From Parahoeflea alexandrii (GTDB lineage Bacteria; Pseudomonadota; Alphaproteobacteria; Rhizobiales; Rhizobiaceae), in NCBI RefSeq assembly GCF_024105735.1, contig NZ_JAAAML010000002.1, positions 186,001 through 250,000 of the forward strand: 64,000 nt of DNA, written 5' to 3'. Within the stretch, counting starts at the first letter, position 1. Every line of letters starts with the position of its first letter. Of this stretch, positions 59,550 through 64,000 are shown one piece after another. The translations under genes were made by a program, and so were the position numbers. The notes beneath the pieces are model-generated. The model did no database searches and had not been told where the DNA came from. It saw only the letters and a program-made list of their open reading frames with translations.

Positions 59550-60116
59550 TTATTCGCTCTTGGCTTCTTCGGCCGGTGCTGCAGCTTCAGCGGCTGCGGC
59601 TTCGTCGGCTGCTGCCTTTGCGGCTGCGGCTTCAGCGGCCTCTGCTGCTGCCTTTTCGGCGGCCAGGGCCTCGGCTGCTGCGATCTTCTCGGCCTCGATG
59701 CGTGCCTTCTCCTCGGCCAGCGCCTGGCGCTCGGCTTCGTTGAGCTTGCGGGCGCGGGTGCCGGTGTTCTCGACGATACGGGCCGACTTACCGCGACGGT
59801 CGCGCATGTAGTAGAGCTTGGCGCGACGCACCTTGCCGCGGCGGACGACTTCAACGGCCTCGACCAGCGGCGAGTAGATCGGGAACACGCGTTCCACGCC
59901 TTCGCCGTAGGAGATCTTGCGAACGGTGAAGTTCTCGTTCAGGCCGGAGCCGGAGCGGGCGATGCAGACGCCTTCGAAAGCCTGCAGACGGGTCCGCTTG
60001 CCTTCCGTCACGCGCACCTGGACGCGCAGGGTGTCACCGGCGGAGAAATCGGGAAACTTGCGGGAAGCTTCAATCTTGGCGGCCTGTTCGGCCTCCAGCT
60101 GGGCAATAATGTTCAT
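59550..60116 (-). CDS. rplS: 50S ribosomal protein L19 with long acidic Ala-rich tail
   Basis: A 188-aa L19. Residues 1-120 are the conserved core ([59 protein letters not shown]). Residues about 125-188 are an Ala/Glu-rich low-complexity tail, making it about 60-70 residues longer than typical. Such tails occur in several Rhizobiales. Preceded on the same strand by trmD and rimM further up, separated by the TauE gene on the other strand. Confidence 0.96.
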   Translation of the reverse strand: MNIIAQLEAEQAAKIEASRKFPDFSAGDTLRVQVRVTEGKRTRLQAFEGVCIARSGSGLNENFTVRKISYGEGVERVFPIYSPLVEAVEVVRRGKVRRAKLYYMRDRRGKSARIVENTGTRARKLNEAERQALAEEKARIEAEKIAAAEALAAEKAAAEAAEAAAAKAAADEAAAAEAAAPAEEAKSE

Positions 60117-60517
60117 GGTCCTTGACCTTTCGTTCTTCTCAAACGGTCAGAGCGCTCTCATCTCGCCATCTTGGCATGTCCCGTTTTCGGGATCATCCTC
60201 GAGGCTATGCCGGTGAAGGCAGGAGCGGGTTCACCATTCATTGTTTGGCAGGCGCCGCTGTTGACGCGGCTGTCGGACTTTGCCGATCGCCGGGGCAGAT
60301 ACACCATCGCCGCGGTTTTGTCACGCCCTGCGCCGTGAATTTGTTCACCCCGGTCCGCGCGCGGCACAAGCGGGATATGCCGGGGCGGCTTGCCGATCGG
60401 GGCTCCACGGCGAAATCCGCCGCCTGACGAGTGGTGGCGAGGCGCCTGTGGCACACTTGAACCCTCCGCGCCCAGATGCTCTAAGCAGCTTTTCGACTTC
60501 AGGCAATCCGGCGCACC
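60117..60517. other. 401-bp intergenic region upstream of rplS and TauE/SafE
   Basis: The region between the divergent rplS and TauE/SafE genes should contain both promoters. I see no gene, RNA or repeat with confidence; a few reading frames here are shadows. Confidence 0.5.
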
Positions 60518-61261
60518 ATGTCCCTTTTCGATATCGTCCTTCTGTTCAGTGCCGGCTTTTTGTCGAGCGTGGTCAACGCCATTGCCGGCGGCGGTACCTT
60601 TCTGACCTTTGGCGCCATGACGCTGGCCGGGGTTCCGCCGATCATGGCCAACGCCACCTCCTCCGTGACCCAGTTTCCGGGCTACGTCACCTCTGCCCTG
60701 GCTTACCGCACCGAGATCCGCGAGGCCGGGCGCGAGGTCTGGGTGATCGCAGGACTGTCGATGGTGGGAAGCCTCGCCGGTGCGCTGATCCTGGTGTCGA
60801 TGTCCAACCCGTCGTTCCGCTCTCTGGTGCCGTGGCTGCTGCTCGCCGCCACCATCATCTTTGCCGCCGGCCCCTATCTGCGACCGAAATCGCTGCATGC
60901 CGAACAGCCCATCACCAGGCTCGGCATGGTCGGGCAGTTCCTCACCTCGATCTATGGCGGGTTCTTTGGCGCCGGCATGGGCATCATGATGCTGGCCGTG
61001 CTCGGACTGACCAAGGGCGGCGACTATCACAAGCTCAACGCTCTGAAGAACGTCACCGCGGTGGTCATCGCCTTCGTTGCGCTCCTGGTGTTTTCCGGTG
61101 GCGGCGTGGTGGCCTGGCTGCCTGCCTTGATCATGATCCCGGCAGGCGCGCTTGGCGGCTATGCCGGTGTCTGGGCCGCACGGCGGGTGCCGCAATCAAT
61201 CATTCGCGCCCTCGTGGTCGGCGTCGGCCTGCTGCTGAGCTGGTATTACTTCGCCAGCTGA
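60518..61261 (+). CDS. TauE/SafE family sulfite/organosulfonate exporter
   Basis: A 247-aa membrane protein with about eight transmembrane helices. The motif [33 protein letters not shown] near residues 16-48 is the TauE/SafE signature, and the second-half repeat [18 protein letters not shown] is present. It is inserted between rplS and trmD, which are usually adjacent, and its 3' end overlaps that of trmD by 16 bp in a tail-to-tail arrangement. Confidence 0.9.
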   Translation: MSLFDIVLLFSAGFLSSVVNAIAGGGTFLTFGAMTLAGVPPIMANATSSVTQFPGYVTSALAYRTEIREAGREVWVIAGLSMVGSLAGALILVSMSNPSFRSLVPWLLLAATIIFAAGPYLRPKSLHAEQPITRLGMVGQFLTSIYGGFFGAGMGIMMLAVLGLTKGGDYHKLNALKNVTAVVIAFVALLVFSGGGVVAWLPALIMIPAGALGGYAGVWAARRVPQSIIRALVVGVGLLLSWYYFAS

Positions 61262-61950
61262 TCTTTCCTGTCCTCAAGAAGATCGGGGCGCCGTTCACGC
61301 GTCAGCCTGAGTGATTCCGCCTCGCGCCATTCGTCCACGGCCCTGTGATTGCCCGAGGTCAGCACGGCGGGGATTTCGCGGTCTTCAAACACTTGCGGCC
61401 GTGTGTAGTGCGGATGCTCCAGCAGCCCGGTCTCGAAGCTTTCATGGGTGCCTGAGGCGGCATTGCCCATGACGCCGGGCAGCACCCGGATCACCGCGTC
61501 GAGCAGGATCAGCGCCGCCGGCTCGCCGCCCGAAAGCACATAGTCGCCAATCGAGACTTCTTCGAGATTGCGCGCCTCGATCACCCGCTGGTCGACACCC
61601 TCGAACCGGCCGCAGACGATCACCGCGCCGGGACCGTCCGCCAGTTCACGCACGCGTGCCTGGGTCAGCGGCTTGCCCCGCGGGCTCATCAGCAGCCGCG
61701 GCCGCACGTCACCCTCCGGACTGACCGCATCGATGGCCCGCGCCAGCACATCGGGCCTCAATACCATGCCGGCGCCGCCACCGGCCGGCGTATCATCGAC
61801 ATTTCGGTGCCTGCCGGTGGCATGGTCGCGAATATTGACCGCTTCGATCTCCGCATCGCCGCGCTCGAGCGCCCGGCCGGCCAGCGACAGACCGAGATGC
61901 CCCGGAAACATCTCCGGGTAGAGCGTCAGGATGGTTGCGCGAAAGCTCAT
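61246..61950 (-). CDS. trmD: tRNA (guanine-N1)-methyltransferase
   Basis: A 234-aa SPOUT methyltransferase that makes m1G37 in tRNA and so prevents frameshifting. The trefoil-knot motifs [14 protein letters not shown] and [34 protein letters not shown] are complete. Its ATG overlaps the rimM stop (ATGA at 61947-61950). Confidence 0.96.
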   Translation of the reverse strand: MSFRATILTLYPEMFPGHLGLSLAGRALERGDAEIEAVNIRDHATGRHRNVDDTPAGGGAGMVLRPDVLARAIDAVSPEGDVRPRLLMSPRGKPLTQARVRELADGPGAVIVCGRFEGVDQRVIEARNLEEVSIGDYVLSGGEPAALILLDAVIRVLPGVMGNAASGTHESFETGLLEHPHYTRPQVFEDREIPAVLTSGNHRAVDEWREAESLRLTRERRPDLLEDRKDQLAK

Positions 61951-62540
61951 TCCGGCCTGTCTTCATCCGGAAGGTCTTCGGGGTCCGCGTCGCCGTTGTC
62001 TTCCTGGCCGTCATCCTCGCCGGTGTCGATCAGGCCCGCCGCCAGCGGATCGACCAGGATCCGGCCAGCTTCAAGATCGACCGTCGGCACGGCAGCCAGC
62101 GTGAACGGGATCACCACCGGCTTCCGGCCCTCGTCGCGCAGTTCGAGAAGATCACCGCCGCCGAAATCCAGCACGCCCGACACCGTGCCCCAGAACCGGC
62201 CTTCCGCGTCCCAGGCTTCCAGCCCCTCGAGATCGGCATGGAAATATTCGCCCTCCTCCAGCTCCTCGTCATCGAGGCTGGAGCGGTCGATGAACAGCTC
62301 GAGGCCCTTGAGCGCTTCGGCGGCATTGCGGTCATTGATGCCGCGGAAGCGCACCACGACAACGGTCTTGGCAAAGCGGTGATCGAGGACCTCGAACCGG
62401 CGGCCGTCCGCGGTGTAGAGCGCGCCGTATTCGGCAATCGCCATCGGATCCTCGGTGAACGGCTTGACCCGCACCTCGCCGCGAAGGCCCTGCGCCGCGC
62501 CGACGATGCCGATGAGAATGGGGTGCTCAAGCTTGGTCAT
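61947..62540 (-). CDS. rimM: Ribosome maturation factor RimM
   Basis: A 197-aa 16S rRNA processing factor with the RimM N-terminal domain ([27 protein letters not shown]) and PRC-barrel ([16 protein letters not shown]). A highly acidic C-terminal tail (about residues 170-197) follows. ATG at 62540 was chosen because CGGAG lies 6 bp upstream; TTG 62561 and ATG 62546 are alternatives. Confidence 0.93.
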   Translation of the reverse strand: MTKLEHPILIGIVGAAQGLRGEVRVKPFTEDPMAIAEYGALYTADGRRFEVLDHRFAKTVVVVRFRGINDRNAAEALKGLELFIDRSSLDDEELEEGEYFHADLEGLEAWDAEGRFWGTVSGVLDFGGGDLLELRDEGRKPVVIPFTLAAVPTVDLEAGRILVDPLAAGLIDTGEDDGQEDNGDADPEDLPDEDRPE

Positions 62541-62600
62541 GGACATCTCCGGGGTGGGCAACGCGAAACGGGCGGCATCAAGCCGCCCGCACTATAGCGC

Positions 62601-62626
62601 AAAACGCCCATCCGTCAGGATGGGCG
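62601..62626 (-). terminator. Hairpin between rpsP and rimM
   Basis: CGCCCATCC (62605-62613) pairs with GGATGGGCG (62618-62626), followed by TTTT on the minus strand after the rpsP stop. A second hairpin (62569-62589, CGGGCGGC/GCCGCCCG) lies just beyond. They may attenuate transcription into rimM-trmD. Confidence 0.65.
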
Positions 62627-62640
62627 AGACGCTGTCGCAA

Positions 62641-63051
62641 TTATTCCGCAGCTGCTTCTTCTGCAGGTGCTTCGGCCGGTGCAGCAGCGGCTTCGGCGGC
62701 AGCAGCGGCTGCATCCTCTTCCTTCTGCTTCTTCTCGGCGGCGCGTTCCTGCGCCTTCTTGCCGGGCTTGGCCTTGTTCGGGTTGTTGCGGGCATCGCGG
62801 GTCATCATGCCGGCTTCAGCCATGAAACGGGCGACGCGGTCGGTCGGCAGCGCGCCGTTGTCGAGCCAATGCTGGATGCGCTCCTGGTTGAGGCTGACGC
62901 GGGTCGCGTCGTCCTTGGCCAGCATCGGGTTCCAGTAGCCCAGACGCTCGATGAAGCGACCGTCGCGCGGGCTGCGCACGTCGGCAACGACAACATGGTA
63001 GTAAGGACGCTTCTTGGAGCCGCCACGGGCCAGACGAATTTTCAGTGCCAT
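62641..63051 (-). CDS. rpsP: 30S ribosomal protein S16 with Ala/Glu/Lys-rich tail
   Basis: A 136-aa S16. Residues 1-85 are the conserved core ([43 protein letters not shown]); residues about 90-136 are a low-complexity Lys, then Ala/Glu-rich extension. It sits in the ffh-cm-rpsP-rimM-trmD-rplS order normal for Rhizobiales. Confidence 0.96.
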   Translation of the reverse strand: MALKIRLARGGSKKRPYYHVVVADVRSPRDGRFIERLGYWNPMLAKDDATRVSLNQERIQHWLDNGALPTDRVARFMAEAGMMTRDARNNPNKAKPGKKAQERAAEKKQKEEDAAAAAAEAAAAPAEAPAEEAAAE

Positions 63052-63132
63052 TTTCTTTTCCTTTGAGTAAGCAGACTTGTTGGCTGTTGGGTTGAAACTC
63101 TTCGGACGCTGTTCAGCGCCAGATTGGTGAAA

Positions 63133-63429
63133 TCATTTCGAAGCTGCCTGCTTGTGATGCTGGATGACTTCGCGAATGACGAATTCGAGAAATTTTTCGG
63201 CGAAATCCGGATCGAGATCGGCGGATTTCGCCAGATCGCGCAGCCGGGCAACCTGCTCGGCCTCGCGATTCGGGTCGGATGGCGGCAGGTCGGCCGAGGC
63301 CTTCAGAGCGCCGACGGCCTTGGTCACCCGGAACCGCTCGGCCAGGATATGGATCAGCGCCGCGTCGAAATTGTCGATCGAACGGCGGAATTCCTTCAGC
63401 TGCGCCATGGCTTCACTGCTGGTGCTCAT
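63133..63429 (-). CDS. Chorismate mutase (AroQ type)
   Basis: A 98-aa all-helical AroQ-class chorismate mutase, converting chorismate to prephenate for Phe/Tyr synthesis. The first helix LKEFRRSIDNFDAALIHILAERFRVTKAVGALKA carries the expected basic and acidic active-site positions. It lies between ffh (9 bp upstream) and rpsP, its standard place in Rhizobiales. Confidence 0.92.
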   Translation of the reverse strand: MSTSSEAMAQLKEFRRSIDNFDAALIHILAERFRVTKAVGALKASADLPPSDPNREAEQVARLRDLAKSADLDPDFAEKFLEFVIREVIQHHKQAASK

Positions 63430-63438
63430 GTGCCGCCC

Positions 63439-64000
63439 TCACTTCTTCTTCGGCAGGCCGGGAAGGCCGCCTCCGCCAAGACCGGGCAGCTTCGGGCCGC
63501 CCAGACCGGGCAATCCGCCAGGAAGACCCCCAGGCATTCCGCCCGGCAGGCCGCCCATTCCCGGGGCCTTGCCGAGGCCGGCGGCTTCCGCCTGCTTCTG
63601 CAGCGCCTCGAGCTGCTTCGGGTCCATCTTCGACAGATCCGGCATACCGCCCATTCCACCCATGCCGCCAGGAAGCCCCATCTTGGAAGCCAGCCCGCCC
63701 ATGGCCGCGCGCATCATGCCGCCGCCCTTGCCCTTGCCACCCATGGCCTTCATCATGTCGGCCATCTGCCGGTGCATCTTCAAGAGCTTGTTGATGGCGG
63801 CCGCATCTGTGCCGGAACCGGCGGCGATGCGCTTCTTGCGCGAATGCTTGAGCAGGTCGGGATTGGCGCGCTCTGCCTTGGTCATCGAGCCGATGATGGC
63901 GAGCTGGCGGGCAAACGTCTTGTCGTCCATGCCGGCCGCCGACATCTGGTCCTTCATCTTGCCCATGCCCGGCATCATGCCCATGATCCCGCCCATGCCG
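63439..64000 (-). CDS. ffh: Signal recognition particle protein Ffh, 3' part, runs off window
   Basis: C-terminal M domain of Ffh (from GGIMGMMPGMGKMKDQM to the end). The M-domain helices contain RANPDLLKHSRKKRIAAGSG and INKLLKMHRQMADMMKAMGGK, the 4.5S-RNA-binding motif. A long Gly/Met/Pro/Leu-rich tail (GGMGGMGGMPDLS..., about 70 residues) is unusually extended. The NG GTPase domain is beyond the window edge. Confidence 0.95.
   Translation of the reverse strand, partial: GMGGIMGMMPGMGKMKDQMSAAGMDDKTFARQLAIIGSMTKAERANPDLLKHSRKKRIAAGSGTDAAAINKLLKMHRQMADMMKAMGGKGKGGGMMRAAMGGLASKMGLPGGMGGMGGMPDLSKMDPKQLEALQKQAEAAGLGKAPGMGGLPGGMPGGLPGGLPGLGGPKLPGLGGGGLPGLPKKK

Overview
The window is a 64 kb piece of GC-rich alphaproteobacterial chromosome, almost certainly from the Rhizobiales (Hyphomicrobiales) and closest in feel to Rhizobiaceae or Hoeflea-type genomes. 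The signs are: F1-ATPase genes in the order atpHAGDC without F0 genes; a single mdh-sucCD-sucAB-lpd cluster; sdhCDAB; ffh-chorismate mutase-rpsP-rimM-trmD-rplS; and rhizobial small families (DUF982, DUF1127-like, DUF2061). The species call is an inference; no rRNA or tRNA gene was seen.

Layout. 0-4.4 kb: a 5'-truncated ctpA-type protease, a YibQ-like divergent polysaccharide deacetylase, rppH, an Asp/Glu racemase and a GNAT enzyme, tightly packed on +. 4.4-9.5 kb: atpHAGDC on -, closed by a strong terminator. 9.7-14.9 kb: accessory stretch between atpH and priA (DUF4345, EamA exporter, XRE regulator with its own operator-like inverted repeat, DUF2061), ending in a low-GC two-gene island. That island encodes a macro-domain protein (DarG-like) followed by a DarT-like DNA ADP-ribosyltransferase, in reversed order relative to classical darT-darG and with an extra C-terminal beta-rich domain on the toxin. 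14.9-22.4 kb: priA, transaldolase/fsa, acyltransferase, xerC, alpha/beta hydrolase, TraB/GumN protein. 22.4-26.2 kb: LuxR regulator divergent from an FAD monooxygenase plus DUF2783 protein, a small membrane protein, DUF2867.

26.2-36.2 kb: TCA-cycle cluster read on - as mdh, sucC, sucD, SnoaL-like, sucA, odhB, a secreted hypothetical, lpdA. 36.3-44.2 kb: zapE, an Inh-type lipoprotein, a VOC protein, msrA, an NAD-dependent reductase with palindromic operators, LysR divergent from a zinc-free alcohol dehydrogenase that appears to start at CTG, and metC. 44.2-44.4 kb: nested palindromic repeat. 44.4-47.9 kb: sdhCDAB. 48-54 kb: GNAT, a secreted repeat-poor hypothetical, DUF982, leuC, MgtC/SapB, DUF1127-like, LysR, methyltransferase. 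54-59.3 kb: membrane hypothetical, polar amino-acid ABC permease and binding protein with a GNAT between them and no ATPase, a 775-bp gene-free gap, a DUF4440 protein, a second large inverted repeat, a miniature flagellar rod-like protein. 59.5-64 kb: rplS, TauE/SafE, trmD, rimM, rpsP, chorismate mutase, and the 3' end of ffh.

Functionally the window is mostly housekeeping: oxidative phosphorylation (F1), the lower TCA cycle including complex II and the 2-oxoglutarate dehydrogenase, and the translation/SRP cluster. The most notable non-housekeeping element is the DarTG-like toxin-antitoxin or anti-phage module at 12.9-14.8 kb.
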